DNA of 64,000 bases, taken from contig OX345636.1 in assembly GCA_947044365.1 (NCBI GenBank), positions 38,978,191 to 39,042,190 on the forward strand, written 5' to 3'. Of this stretch, positions 1 to 11,515 are shown piece after piece. The notes beneath the pieces are model-generated. The model worked only from the letters and a program-made list of their open reading frames with translations. It was not told where the DNA came from and did no database searches. Source of the stretch: Petrosia ficiformis. Its lineage: Eukaryota > Porifera > Demospongiae > Haplosclerida > Petrosiidae. The number at the start of each line of letters is the position of its first letter. The first letter of the stretch is position 1. Made by a program: the position numbers and the translations under genes.

Positions 1-477
1 TGTTTATTGGCCAATTTCTAGTTATAGTTATTATAGTAGACTTGTAGTTTAGTTATAGTTTAGTTAACTAGAAGTCATATGCCTTACTAAAATGGAGTTT
101 AGCGATAAAACAGCAGGAATGTGTATGAATGTTCATATTATTTAATTAAGCTACTATAATACATGTAATTACATTGATGGAATCTTAATTATATAATATG
201 AGCATGTACATGTACTGTATTTATGTATACACATGCATGGCACATGCATTTATAGCCTGAACCATTTTTAATGAGCCTAACCCAATACTTGCTTGGCTTA
301 GAGTTTTGAGTTTAGGAATTATAGATTACTGCTAGTTGTTAAGACTTACCATAAGTTAAGAGTTAGTATTAGGATTATATTTGGGCAGGAGAGCTTGGGT
401 TTGGCTGCTTTTAAATGTGTTATGTAAGACTTATCATTATTGGAGCCTGTGTTGTTTCTATTGGAACATGATTTGGG

Positions 478-650
478 CTGAGTCATGTTGTAATATTACT
501 GGTAATGGTTAGACTTAGCATTAGTTAGGGTTAGTGTTATATGGGAGGGCTGGTTTTAATAGAGTCATGTTGTAATATTACTGGTAATGGTTAGACTTAG
601 GGTTAGTGTTATATGGAGGGCTGGTTTTAAAAGGGTCATGTTGAAATTAG
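478..650. repeat. Imperfect tandem duplication
   Basis: The block GTCATGTTGTAATATTACTG, followed by TGGTTAGACTTAG and a GGGCTGGTTTTAA end, occurs twice in direct orientation, at about 483 and 562. A shortened third copy begins near 625. Confidence 0.7.
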
Positions 651-1073
651 CAAATGTACAATAAACTTTACAAGTGTACCAGACTAGAAGCCATCTAAGC
701 CATGTTGTCAGCACTTAGACCAATGTTTTATGTTTGTAGATACAATAGAGTTTGTATTTCATTGTTTATATATGTACATCATGTCTGCTTTTAACTAATT
801 ATGCCTCGTGCGCATGCGCAGCAAGACATATGGTAATCTTCTGGTGTGTGTGTGTGTTCCAGCTATATCTGGTCTGTCGGTGGAATTTAAGCACAAATAA
901 ATGCTTCAATGGATATAAAGTCATTTTTTCTTGATTTGAAATTTGGCAGATTTGCAAAATCGAGCGTTGTTCTCGACAACATTTACTCAACTCGCTAACC
1001 AGGTGAACTTTGAACTCTACTGCACATGTGGCTGGCTTAGACTTGACACATGTTCTACTATTGATCGTATGCT

Positions 1074-1367
1074 ATGCCTGCGTTAGGCAAGGTCTGTCCA
1101 CAGTCTTCCTCTGTGGAGCATTGCAGAAGGTTAGTTTGTGTGAAATGTGGCTATGTTTTTACCAAGAGTGCTAGTATAAGCAAGAAAAAATGTATGACTA
1201 GTGCTAGATTTTGTGAGAGTGAGCAGGAGTCTTGTGTACGTAGAGCTAAGAATAAGCAGAGGATGGCTAGTGCTAGAGCTTGTGAGAGTGAGCAGGAGGT
1301 TGTTATCAATGATTTTCCTACCAATATTGGTTTTTTTTTCAATAGGAAAACATGTGAATTGAATTGA
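1074..1367 (+). pseudogene. Possible fragment of a transposon-encoded repeat protein
   Basis: A 97-codon open frame contains a CVKCGYVF motif (CxxC knuckle-like) at about residues 22-29. Two related segments follow: MTSARFCESEQE and, about 26 residues later, MASARACESEQE, separated by basic residues. Repeated ASxRAxESxEQ-like segments of this kind occur near the N-termini of some invertebrate Helitron-type helicase proteins, as far as I recall. No helicase or nuclease motif is present, so at best this is a small decayed fragment. It could also be a chance frame. Confidence 0.22.
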
Positions 1368-1904
1368 ATTGGCTATCCATAAATGCACACATGCATGCAC
1401 CGAGGCATCAGCACCTATGGTGCTTTCATTAGAACAGTAATTAAATAATTACATGTATACTATACTTTAAAGGGCTTGGTAACTATATACCCAGTTAAAA
1501 AAATATGCTTATGTTTGCTATCATAGACAGTATCAATGAGAAGTTGCAATGTTGCAATAAGCACAAAATTTAATTTTCAATATCACCTAACCCTAGCATT
1601 GTGGATATTCGAATACGAAGCAAATCAATTAAAATATTCAATTGACTATACATACACCCTACAACTAACTAACATGCACTGGCATGCCAATGATTCTTCA
1701 AATTGAAATTTGAATTTCAATGTTAATTGAAAATGAATAAATGTCTAATACCCATATACTTCTTCTCAAACTCTAGTAAAATGCACACAGAATTGATTAT
1801 GACATATAGTTACAAATAATTATGTGATGTGATAATTACACTGATTACATTTTTACGCTATGAAAGAATTTATGTCTTACTATGATGGTGGATATGTACA
1901 TATA

Positions 1905-2012
1905 CACCAAGTATGGTACAGTACTTGCCAAGTACAGTATACATATATTCTATAGCAGTATAGAACAATACATTATGGTATAGTATACTGTACCATACTT
2001 GACTGTCTGCAG
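1905..2012. repeat. Inverted repeat around the AAGTATGGTACAGTA motif
   Basis: CAAGTATGGTACAGTACTTG near 1908 is matched in inverse orientation by GTATACTGTACCATACTTG near 1983-2001, giving a potential stem-loop of about 100 bp. It is possibly a small foldback element. Confidence 0.5.
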
Positions 2013-2518
2013 GGCTCGCTATAACAGCTAGAAACCTGACTACCTCATCATTAATACCCCATGTCTGATTGAATAGATGAAAACATATCCATTGCTGGTC
2101 AATTGGTATTTGATATACTATAATAACAATAGAAGTAATGGGTAGTAGTTTGTAAATTGTGTCTCATGTGCATTAAATCAATTACAATTGATTAGAGAGC
2201 AATTTAGCTATGCATTTGGTGCAGGTTGGGACATATTTGTGTTCTCAAATATGTACATTATAACTTCAATGATAATGCAAACACTATGAAGTGGGACAGT
2301 TTCTCACTATGGAGGATACCCAGGACTAAGTGTATAAAAGGTTACCTCTTGCTAGGCTTCTGATAAATCTGTAATATGAAGCTGAAAACTTAAATAATAA
2401 GTAAAAGTAAGATAACTACCTGTATAACTATAACTTGGGATTTTAGTAGTTTAATATAACAAGTATGATAACATCTAAAACTAAAACTAAAACAAAATGT
2501 TCTTACTAAAACAACACT

Positions 2519-4743
2519 AGTGTGTATGTGTGTATATGTGCGTGCATGTGTGTATGTATGTGTATGTGTGTATGTATGTATGTATGTGTATATGTGTGCA
2601 TGTGTGCATGTGTGTATGTATGTGTATATGTGTGTGCATGTGTGTACATGTATGTATGTGTATGTGTGTGTGCATGTGTATATGTGTGTGCATGTGTGTA
2701 TATGTGTTTATATATGTACATGTATGTATGTGTATATGTGTGGGCATGTGTGTATGTATGAGTATATGTGTGTGCATGTGTGTACATGTATGTATGTGTA
2801 TATTTGTGTGTATGTGTGTGTGCATGTGTATATGTGTGTGCATGTGTGTATATGTATGTATGTGTATGTGTGTGTATGTGTGTGTACATGTGTATATGTA
2901 TGTGCATGTGTGTATATGTATGTATGTGTATATGTGTGTGTATGTGTGTGTGCATGTGTATATGTGTGTGCATGTGTGTACATGTATGTATGTGCATATG
3001 TGTGTGTATGTGTGTGCATGTGTGTATATGTGTTTATATATGTACATTTATGTATGTGTATATGTGTGGGCATGTGTGTATGTATGTGTATATGTGTGTG
3101 CATGTGTGTATATGTATGTATGTGTATATGTGTGTGTATGTGTGTATGTATGTGTATATGTGTGTGCATGTGTGTACATGTATGTATGTGTATATGTGTG
3201 TGTATGTGTGTGTGCATGTGTATATGTGTGTGCATGTGTGTATATGTATGTATGTGTATATGTGTGTATATGTGTGTGTATGTGTGTGTGCATGTGTATA
3301 TGTGTGTGCATGTGTGTACATGTATGTATGTGCATATGTGTGTGTATGTGTGTGCATGTGTGTATATGTGTTTATATATGTACATGTATGTATGTGTATA
3401 TGTGTGGGCATGTGTGTATGTATGAGTATATGTGTGTGCATGTGTGTACATGTATGTATGTGTATGTGTGTGTGCATGTGTATATGTGTGTGCATGTGTG
3501 TATATGTGTTTATATATGTACATGTATGTATGTGTATATGTGTGGGCATGTGTGTATGTATGTGTATATGTGTGTGCATGTGTGTACATGTATGTATGTG
3601 TATATGTGTGTGTATGTGTGTGTGCATGTGTATATGTGTGTGCATGTGTGTATATGTATGTATGTGTATATGTGTGTGTATGTGTGTGTACATGTGTATA
3701 TGTATGTGCATGTGTGTATATGTATGTATGTGTATATGTGTGTGTATGTGTGTGTGCATGTGTATATGTGTGTGTATGTGTGTGTACATGTGTATATGTA
3801 TGTGCATGTGTGTATATGTATGTATGTGTATATGTGTGTGTATGTGTGTGTGCATGTGTATATGTGTGTGCATGTGTGTACATGTATGTATGTGCATATG
3901 TGTGTGTATGTGTGTGCATGTGTGTATATGTGTTTATATATGTACATTTATGTATGTGTATATGTGTGGGCATGTGTGTATGTATGTGTATATGTGTGTG
4001 CATGTGTGTATATGTATGTATGTGTATATGTGTGTGTATGTGTGTATGTATGTGTATATGTGTGTGCATGTGTGTACATGTATGTATGTGTATATGTGTG
4101 TGTATGTGTGTGTGCATGTGTATATGTGTGTGTATGTGTGTGTGCATGTGTATATGTGTGTGCATGTGTGTACATGTATGTATGTGCATATGTGTGTGTA
4201 TGTGTGTGTATGTGTGTGCATGTGTGTATATGTGTTTATATATGTACATTTATGTATGTGTATATGTGTGGGCATGTGTGTATGTATGTGTATATGTGTG
4301 TGCATGTGTGTATATGTATGTATGTGTATATGTGTGTGTATGTGTGTGTGCATGTGTATATGTGTGTGCATGTGTGTACATGTATGTATGTGCATATGTG
4401 TGTGTATGTGTGGGCATGTGTGTATGTATGTGTATGTATGTGTATGTATATGTATATGTGTGTGCATGTGTGTACATGTATGTATGTGTATATGTGTGTG
4501 TATGTGTGTGTGCATGTGTATATGTGTGTGCATGTGTGTGCATGTGTGTATATGTGTTTATATATGTACGTACATGTATGTATGTGTATGTATGTGTATA
4601 TGTGTGGGCATGTGTGTATGTATGTGTATATATGTGTGCATGTGTGTACATGTATGTATGTGTGTATGTATGTATATGTGTATATGTGTATGTATGTGTG
4701 TGTGCATGTGTGTATGTATGTGTATATGTGTGTATGTGTTTAG
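2519..4743. repeat. 2.2-kb TG/TATG-rich array with higher-order repeats
   Basis: The stretch is almost purely TGTG, TATG and CATG words on the + strand. A marker phrase, GTGTTTATATATGTAC, recurs near 2705, 3029, 3367, 3507, 3929, 4231 and 4554. The segment starting near 3028 is repeated almost exactly 900 bp later, near 3928. The array is therefore built of long duplicated blocks as well as dinucleotides. Long frames of alternating Cys-Val-Tyr-Met or His-Thr-Tyr-Ile are by-products of the repeat and not genes. Alternating purine-pyrimidine DNA of this kind can adopt Z-DNA. Confidence 0.95.
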
Positions 4744-4875
4744 TTTATTAAACAGTTCTTCAGTACAATGTCTATTGTACCTCAATTCTCAATTCTCAAT
4801 TGTGGAGTATTTTATTTTAATTTAAAGTATATGCTTGTAAGACTATATGCTTGCTTCTGGTTGTAACACATCACA

Positions 4876-5165
4876 TATGTATGTATTTACATGTATGTAT
4901 TTACATGTATGTATGTGTGTGTATGTATGTGTGTATGTACGTGTGTATGTACGCGTGTATGTACGCGTGTGTGTGTTTGTGTGCGTGTGTGTGTACATGT
5001 GTGTACATGTGTACATGTGTACATGTGTTTGCATGTGTGTGCATATGTGCACATGTGTGGATGCGTATATCACGGTGTATGTGTGTATGTGTATACTGGT
5101 CCGTGTATGTGTGTATATGTGTACATGCATGTGTATATGTGTACTTGTAAGTAATATGTATGTAT
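4876..5165. repeat. Second TG/TATG/TACG-rich microsatellite block
   Basis: A separate 290-bp run of TATG, TGTG, TACG and TACATG words lies about 130 bp downstream of the large TG array. It includes repeated GTACGCGTGT segments. Its reading frames are low-complexity Cys/Val/Tyr strings and are not coding. Confidence 0.9.
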
Positions 5166-5270
5166 AATTAGTGTATGTAGACAATTATATTATTCCTATA
5201 TTACAGTTTCCTTTATGTCTAATTCAATAAAGTATTTGTAAAGTTATCATAAAGAAGACATATTCTTCAA

Positions 5271-5492
5271 CAGTTCTCGCCAGGATTTTGGTGCCACCCA
5301 CGCTTTTAAATAAATAAACATCAAAGTTGAGTTAATTGACAATGTGGTTTGTAGGTTGGGTAATAATATCATGTGGTTTCATGGTAATTAAGTATAACAA
5401 TGCTTGGTGGTGCAAAATTGAAATTTGAACCTCTGTTGGTGGTGCAGACAGTAAGTGCAACACCACCACAAAAAGGCCTAATGAGAACACTG
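5271..5492. mobile_element. Degenerate hAT-like short element
   Basis: The left end CAGTTCTCGCCAGG and right end ATGAGAACACTG resemble the terminal repeats of the better preserved element at 7432-8001 (CAGTGTTCTCGC and GCGAGAACACTG). No target-site duplication is visible, so it is an old or truncated copy. No transposase is encoded. Confidence 0.45.
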
Positions 5493-5776
5493 GTACACAC
5501 TATGACATATGTATAGTGTTCAACCTTACATACAGTAATTACCCTCCTTTAATCCAATTTACTTGTAGAACAACTAATGGAATGCTGAAGAATTTTCTTA
5601 CAAATTATAAATGTCTATATAGACATTTGACTGGCCAAACCAATTTTTTGTCTGGAAAATATTTAATGGTCGGCAGTTATTTTATTTTGTGCTCTGCCAA
5701 CATGGTTTTGTAATGCTTGAACCATTTCAGTTAATAATTTGGGACTGGTATTATAATTGACATTTATATATATTTC

Positions 5777-6400
5777 TAGCCTGTTACTATGTTGTTGCTA
5801 TGTGTTATATTTCAACTATAAGGAAGTTATACACCGTTTTATAACTTCCCAGTTTCGCTGACTTTTGCAGACGCTGTAACCAAGGTAATAGTATAGCGCA
5901 TGCGTAAATTAGAAAATTGTGTGGGCAGAAACAACTGTTCTTAGCTCGATAACTCTTGCATTTTACAAGATTCAAGATTGTAATTTCTTTTACTGGTGAG
6001 TTGAAGTGTTAAGAAAGCTACAGATGTGAAATTCATGCTTTGTTAGTTGCAGAAGAACAGCAAGGCGAATGTATGAAACGTCCCGGGCTACGCCCACACT
6101 CTGGCTAAGCTTCATAACTTCCGTATTTTTAACAGTACAGACTTTTAACTTGTTTGAATGTATAGAAGAACTTCTAAGAACGCCATACATATCAACATTA
6201 TCCTTCGTTAGTTGCTGGAAGGTAGCAAGGCGAGTGTTTGAATTGAAGTGGGTGGCTAGAAAACAGTTAGAAAATGCGCGTACGGTTTATAACAGAATTC
6301 TAAGCCCGCGCACTCGGGCGTGCCGCCCTCATTGCTAGGGCTTAGAATTCTGTTATAAACTGCACGCCCATTTTATAACTATAACATATATATCTTAGAT
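5777..6400. mobile_element. About 600-bp interspersed element, copy 1
   Basis: This segment is nearly identical to 55797-56408 in the same orientation, about 50 kb away. It begins with an AAGGAAGTTATA / TATAACTTCC inverted pair. It ends in a strong stem-loop, in which a segment starting TAGAAAATGCGCGTACGG is answered by its inverse around 6330-6380. More diverged relatives occur at about 20765-21060 (inverted), 23230-23450 and 63020-63200. Small reading frames inside it occur in both copies and are part of the element, not genes. Confidence 0.75.
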
Positions 6401-6913
6401 TTGCTCTAAGTGACTAGTACTTGTGGTCTAGATATTATAGCTATTTAACTTTGTGATAATTGTATCTCAATAGTTAATTATCTTGAAGCCAAGATTGATT
6501 CATTAACAGATCAGTCAATCCATTTGCAAACATTTTTCCCAGGAGAGGATACCCACAGAGTTACAGTATTTCCTTTACCCCATAAAATATCCAAGATGTA
6601 ATTTTACATCAACATTACAATATCTACCATAAGATTGAGTGTTGGCAACTTAATACTTCACTGTGAAGACTAAAACTATATACTATATGGTTACTAAATA
6701 AACACTTTATATTAATGTTAACATGCATACTGAAACATCTGAATGTTGATATATGTATAGGAATATTGTCATCATGTACATGTAAAGTACATTGGGATTG
6801 TATATGAATGTGTCATATACGTATATATTTGTTGTTTTTTTTTGATATGATTATAATAAGTATGTGTGAGAATGAGTGTGTGTGTGTGCGTGTGTGGGTG
6901 CATGCATGCGTGT
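6401..6913. other. AT-rich stretch with a short TG run
   Basis: No gene is visible. A TG-rich microsatellite lies at about 6858-6912 and directly abuts the hAT-type element that follows. The target duplication of that element comes from the TG run. Confidence 0.6.
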
Positions 6914-7140
6914 CAGAGTTTTTGATAGCTTTTGAACCATGGGCCAATTGGCTCAAAAATGGTTAGTGTGTGCGCCATTGAGAATACATCTTGAGCCAAT
7001 TAACAAAGAGCTAATGCTGTTAGTGATAATATAATCATAATTAACTGCACCACTGGCCCAAAGAGAGAACTAAAGTATGTGTGCCAAATAAGAAGCTCTT
7101 TGGGCCAATGGTGCGCCATATGAGCTTATCAAAAACACTG
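6914..7140. mobile_element. hAT-type MITE with perfect 8-bp target duplication
   Basis: A 227-bp element has terminal repeats CAGAGTTTTTGATA and TATCAAAAACACTG (inverse, one mismatch). It is flanked on both sides by ATGCGTGT (6906-6913 and 7141-7148). Eight-bp duplications and CA-G ends are hallmarks of the hAT superfamily. Internally it holds inverted pairs around GGGCCAATTGGCTC and TTGGGCCAATGG. It encodes no protein and is therefore non-autonomous. Confidence 0.8.
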
Positions 7141-7148
7141 ATGCGTGT

Positions 7149-7423
7149 GTGTGGTTTAGTTCCGTACCCCCAGTTTTTGGAAGTTAATTATTAGTAAGTG
7201 AAAGATACAGAGCTTCTCTATCATGCCTAACCCTAGAACCGCCTATATTTTCAATGACTAAAAACATGCTTAAAACAAAATTTGTAAAAATCGATTATCT
7301 TACTCTTCCGACTGTGCAAACTCATTGTCATGCTAAAAGACAATGAAACTACTTATTGTGACACGAGGAGATTTTTTCAAGTGTAAAATCCATGTATCAC
7401 CATTCTAGGCACAAGTATCAATA
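7149..7423. other. Spacer between two hAT-type elements
   Basis: Unique-looking AT-rich DNA. I see no gene or strong repeat in it. Confidence 0.6.
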
Positions 7424-7431
7424 CTGCAACA

Positions 7432-8001
7432 CAGTGTTCTCGCTAGGCTTAAATCAGGTGGGGGATCCCCACTTCAATTTTGGTTTCCCCGCTTAAAAGT
7501 AGCTTTGAACTGAAAAGTCCCCACTTCAACCTCCTGCCCAAAGCAGTAATGTATTGACTGATAATTCATTTTTAACAAACCACACAAAGTAAACAGTAAA
7601 ACATGGAGTTGTTAAATTGTGTAATTTTGATTGCTGCTAATTGTGCTGGACTGTTTTTCTTTGTTACAAATATTTTCTGGAGTCGTTATGCCTGCAGAGT
7701 TCAACTTTGAGGCTTTTTACACTGGAAAACCATCCAAGAAAGAAGTTTTTATGAAACGTGCATATTTAATAAGTTTGTGCTAAACTGATTTCGTGAAGTA
7801 AACTCTTTATAACTGCTGGATACACTACAAAACATGATTTTAAGACTATAGAATTGTAAACAAATCGATAGCTGGTAATTTAGGAAAGCGTTGAAAACAT
7901 GCATATTTAATAAGCTAGCTAATTATTTACGTGGGTGAGAAACAATTAATTAATTTGCCACACCTACCCCATTTGAAAAAAAATTCCTGGCGAGAACACT
8001 G
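7432..8001. mobile_element. hAT-type non-autonomous element with perfect 8-bp target duplication
   Basis: A 570-bp element has terminal repeats CAGTGTTCTCGCTAGG and CCTGGCGAGAACACTG (one mismatch). It is flanked by CTGCAACA at 7424-7431 and again at 8002-8009. That is a clean 8-bp target-site duplication typical of hAT transposons. No transposase frame is present. Confidence 0.85.
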
Positions 8002-8009
8002 CTGCAACA

Positions 8010-8701
8010 ATGTAGAACACTAGGTGTAGAATCATGAAACAAAACACTGTTTCACAACTTTATACACAACAACCCTATACTGCAATAGCTATTGATAATG
8101 TCAATTATTAGTACAATTTTCAGAAATCTTTTTTGTTCCATTATTGAAAAGCATTGGTGTATACTCGTATTTCATATCAACAATTAGTTTAGTTAGTTTT
8201 ACTGCAAACAAAATAGTGAAATAACTAGTTAGTACAGTTGCAAACATTTAATAATGAATTCATTGTTCAGGATATGTACATCTAATACCATAGCTACCGT
8301 GTACTATTTATATTCAATTAGTATATTTATAGAGTGCTGTATACTCGTATTTCATACCAACAATTTAGTACAAGTCTACTACTAAAGTACATGTAATTGT
8401 ATCTTTCCTGCAAAAATTAAATCGTAAAAATAACCATTTAATTGGTTAGTACAGTTACAAGGTATATTTTAGATTCAATCTCTGAGGAGTTAGCTGTTGT
8501 GTGATTACATGTATATGTGGTATTATTCTTGTACATCTCTGTTTACTCACATCTTGCCCAAAAAATCCAATGTAGGTTTCATACAGTATTCCAATAACTT
8601 GTAACAGATCACTAGTTCCTCATTTTAAAACACTTCCAGGAAACACATCCAGGAAACATTATTGGGTTAATAATTCATGTCCAAGTTTTGTCAAACACAA
8701 G
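8010..8701. other. AT-rich stretch without a gene
   Basis: A phrase containing GTATACTCGTATTTCATA occurs twice (about 8158 and 8339) together with nearby TTAGTACA words, which suggests an old duplication. Nothing else is recognised. Confidence 0.5.
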
Positions 8702-8955
8702 CTAATTAGAGTATATATGGTACTACACTAGTAGTGTAAAGATAGGGTTTTGTTTTGTATTATTTGATAATTAGAGTATATATGGTACTACACTAGTTAG
8801 TGTAAAGGTAGGGTTTTGGTTTGTATTATTTGATAATTAGAGTATATATGGTACTACACTAGTTAGTGTAAAGGTAGGGTTTTGGTTTGTATTATTTGAT
8901 AATTAGAGTATATATGGTACTACACTAGTTAGTGTAAAGGTAGGGTTTTGCTTTA
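8702..8955. repeat. 66-bp minisatellite, four copies
   Basis: The unit starting at ATTAGAGTATATATGGTACT and ending in GTATTATTTGATA repeats with a 66-bp period (about 8702, 8767, 8833 and 8899). The last copy is truncated after the GGTAGGGTTTTG segment. Copies differ by only a few bases. Confidence 0.9.
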
Positions 8956-10058
8956 GTCACTTGTTTCCAGATTAATTGATTATTAATAAGCATGATTATT
9001 AATAGTTATTATGTTATCCACTTCAGTATCACTTCATAATCAAATGATTATTGTGTTATCCACTTATCACTTCATTACTCAATTTGAGAGAGAGAAAGAG
9101 AAAAAGAGAGCAAAACTATACAAACAATATCTATTAAAATTAAGAAAAAACTATTAATGGGAGAATGGCATGATAAACTGACGGCCATGTTGCAGTATAC
9201 TTTCGATATATCATTTTATAATTATAGAAAATATCAAATGCCCTGCTGTGTTGTAGTTGAAAACAAGAACTGTTACTTTCAGTATGACAAAAATGACCAC
9301 TATTAGTTATAGTTGATTAACTAAAATATTACAAGTAACTAAATAAATATCTCCATTACTGGCTAAATTTCATTTTATAGTTGTTGCTGTATATATACTA
9401 AAAGGGATTTTAGCTATAGTTGTGTATACAGATTTTAAGCACATATGCTTATTGAAAAACGTACTATTAACAACTGTTCAAATATGCATTAAAAATTTAA
9501 CGTGCCTTAACTCTGATATTTGATTAAACAATGCTATATGAAACCTGTACATACAGTTATACAGTTATAGTTGTGTAATACAGAGTGGGAGTGTCAATTA
9601 ATAAATGTGTGGAGTGTGATGTGAATTGCAATATTAGAATAGTTTGAATCAGTGTAGAATTTAATATAGATGTTTGCAATAAAACATCTGAAATATTAAT
9701 AATTGTGAAGTATCATATGATTGTTTGTAGTATCTCATGTTACACTGTACAATGGGAGTAGTTATCTTGTGATCTGTGAATGGAACCAATCCAGGAAATT
9801 GTTACAAATGATTGACTTTTTAATAGATAGTATGGTAATAATCCTCTATGTAGTGATAGCCATCAGTGGTGTGGAAGCAGCTAGTCATGCTGGACATTGT
9901 CTGATAAATGTCCAGTAAATTGATGTATACAAAGTCCATATACTTTGTAGCAGGACAAGAGTGATGAAACAGACCAAAATGTCTGGCACTTTCCACATCC
10001 CTGATGGCCGTTAGTCCCATCAAAAAAAGAATAAAAAAAAAAGAATTATAAAATTGAG
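8956..10058. other. AT-rich stretch with one dispersed repeat fragment
   Basis: A GA-rich run lies at about 9087-9110. The part at about 9860-10010 (GTGGTGTGGAAGCAGC and onward to TTTCCACATCCCTGA) matches intron sequence at about 43185-43318 and 46125-46260, so it is a dispersed repeat. No gene is seen. Confidence 0.55.
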
Positions 10059-10059
10059 A

Positions 10060-10310
10060 ATACAGTATCCCTATAATTGTTTTGTGGTGTTATCATTCAA
10101 TAATCATGGCTATGATTATCACTCTTGCCTTTTTTAAAGGTTTCTTGGAGAATTTGTAGAATATTAGGAATACATTTTAGCTACATGTAGAGCATGTATT
10201 TTTTATGTAAAGTTATTGTCAATCAGCTTTCTTCCTGCTTGTCTGTAGAGTTTGAGCCCATATTCTATTATGCACCACACCTATTAAAAAGCAAATAAAT
10301 TACCATACCA
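10060..10310. mobile_element. Degenerate copy of the ATCCCTATGATTGC interspersed family
   Basis: It begins with GTATCCCTATAATTG, continues with a TTCAATAATCATGGCTATGA block and ends with the CAGCTTTCTTCCTGCTTGTC and TCTGTAGAG segments shared with the intronic copies. The terminal half with GGGCCAT is missing. Confidence 0.6.
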
Positions 10311-10504
10311 ACCTTGTTTGTGTTATGTAATAAGACTAGTAGCCCTGATTTACCCCTGATCCTGAACAGCCCTGCACAGACATCGCAAACTAATTATTAT
10401 ATATGTTGTAGACTAGTTACTTCCTTTTAAAATGCTCTCAGTTTTGTTCTTATATTTTGGCTCTCAATAAAATCCTTCTCAATCATTGTAACATTTGCAT
10501 AATG

Positions 10505-10681
10505 TTTTGGTTGTGACATCACTACATACTCTTTCATAGTAATCTTATTTGTGTATGTACATGTATTGTGATATCACTACATGCTCTTTCATAGTAATCT
10601 TATTTGTGTATGTACATGTATTGTGATATCACTACATGCTCTTTCATAGTAATCTTATTTGTGTATGTACATACATGTATT
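10505..10681. repeat. Minisatellite of about 56 bp, three copies
   Basis: The unit ATCACTACATGCTCTTTCAT, followed by AGTAATCTTATTTGTGTATG and a TACATGTATTGTGAT end, is repeated three times with one or two changes per copy. Confidence 0.85.
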
Positions 10682-10689
10682 GTTTATAT

Positions 10690-10905
10690 ATTCAATTGTC
10701 AAATTTCACTCCTTAAAGTCATAAATGGGCAAAATATGTACTTGTGACTTGTGTACGTGACTGTCACATGTGTATACATGTACATGTGTATGTGTGTGTG
10801 TGTGTGTGCGTGTGTGTTTCCATGTACCATATATATGTGTGCACGCACAGTGTGCATATTGGCAAACAAATTCCAGGGGTGAGGGGGGAAATGCGACCAA
10901 AAATG
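10690..10905. repeat. TG-containing repeat paired with 11690-11910
   Basis: TCATAAATGGGCAAAATATG with flanking GTGACT words and an adjacent TG run is found here and again at about 11850-11900. The two copies flank the 49-bp minisatellite. No coding function is evident. Confidence 0.5.
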
Positions 10906-10928
10906 AAACCCTGACGAGTGTGTATGTA

Positions 10929-11515
10929 CTAGTGTTGTTTTAGTTAACTATAACCAGGAACCCTGCTATAACTAATCCTAGTGTTATTTTAGTTAACTAT
11001 AACCAGGAACCCTGCTATAACTAAACCTAGTGTTGTTATAGTTAACTATAACCAGGAACCCTGGTATAACTAAACCTAGTGTTGTTATAGTTAACTATAA
11101 CCAGGAACCCCGCTATAACTAAACCTAGTGTTGTTTTAGTTAACTATAACCAGGAACCCTGCTATAACTAAACCTAGTGTTGTTATAGTTAACTATAACC
11201 AGGAACCCTGCTATAACTAATCCTAGTGTTATTTTAGTTAACTATAACCAGGAACCCTGGTATAACTAAACCTAGTGTTGTTATAGTTAACTATAACCAG
11301 GAACCCCGCTATAACTAAACCTAGTGTTATTTTAGTTAACTATAACCAGGAACCCCGCTATAACTAAACCTAGTGTTGTTTTAGTTAACTATAACCAGTA
11401 ACCCTGCTATAGCTAAACCTAGTGTTGTTTTAGTTAACTATAACCAGTAACCCTGCTATAACTAAACCTAGTGTTGTTTTAGTTAACTATAACCAGGAAC
11501 CCTGCTATAACTATA
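10929..11515. repeat. 49-bp minisatellite, twelve copies
   Basis: The unit CTAGTGTTGTTTTAGTTAAC, then TATAACCAGGAACCCTGCTA and TAACTAAAC, is repeated about 12 times over 587 bp. Small variants alternate (TTAT or TTTT, GCT or GGT, CCCTG or CCCCG). Each unit contains a TAGTTAACTA palindrome. Confidence 0.95.

Larger units (their letters stand above)
1..2518. other. AT-rich flank without a supported gene
   Basis: No reading frame here has splice-site support or a domain I recognise. The stretch holds a short imperfect tandem repeat near 480-650, one weak transposon-like reading frame near 1074-1367 and an inverted repeat near 1905-2012. Otherwise it is unique-looking AT-rich DNA. It may be intergenic, or part of a long 5' intron of the gene that starts coding at 12567. 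Confidence 0.6.

Noticed and set aside
2506..4825. Long open frames on both strands (up to about 737 codons) of Cys-Val-Tyr-Met or His-Thr-Tyr-Ile strings
   Set aside because: They are translations of the TG/TATG array, present in several frames and on both strands, without any domain or splice context.
6069..6338. 89-codon frame, with a matching shorter one at 56089-56271
   Set aside because: It is shared only because both lie in copies of the same non-coding interspersed element, and it is not conserved in length.
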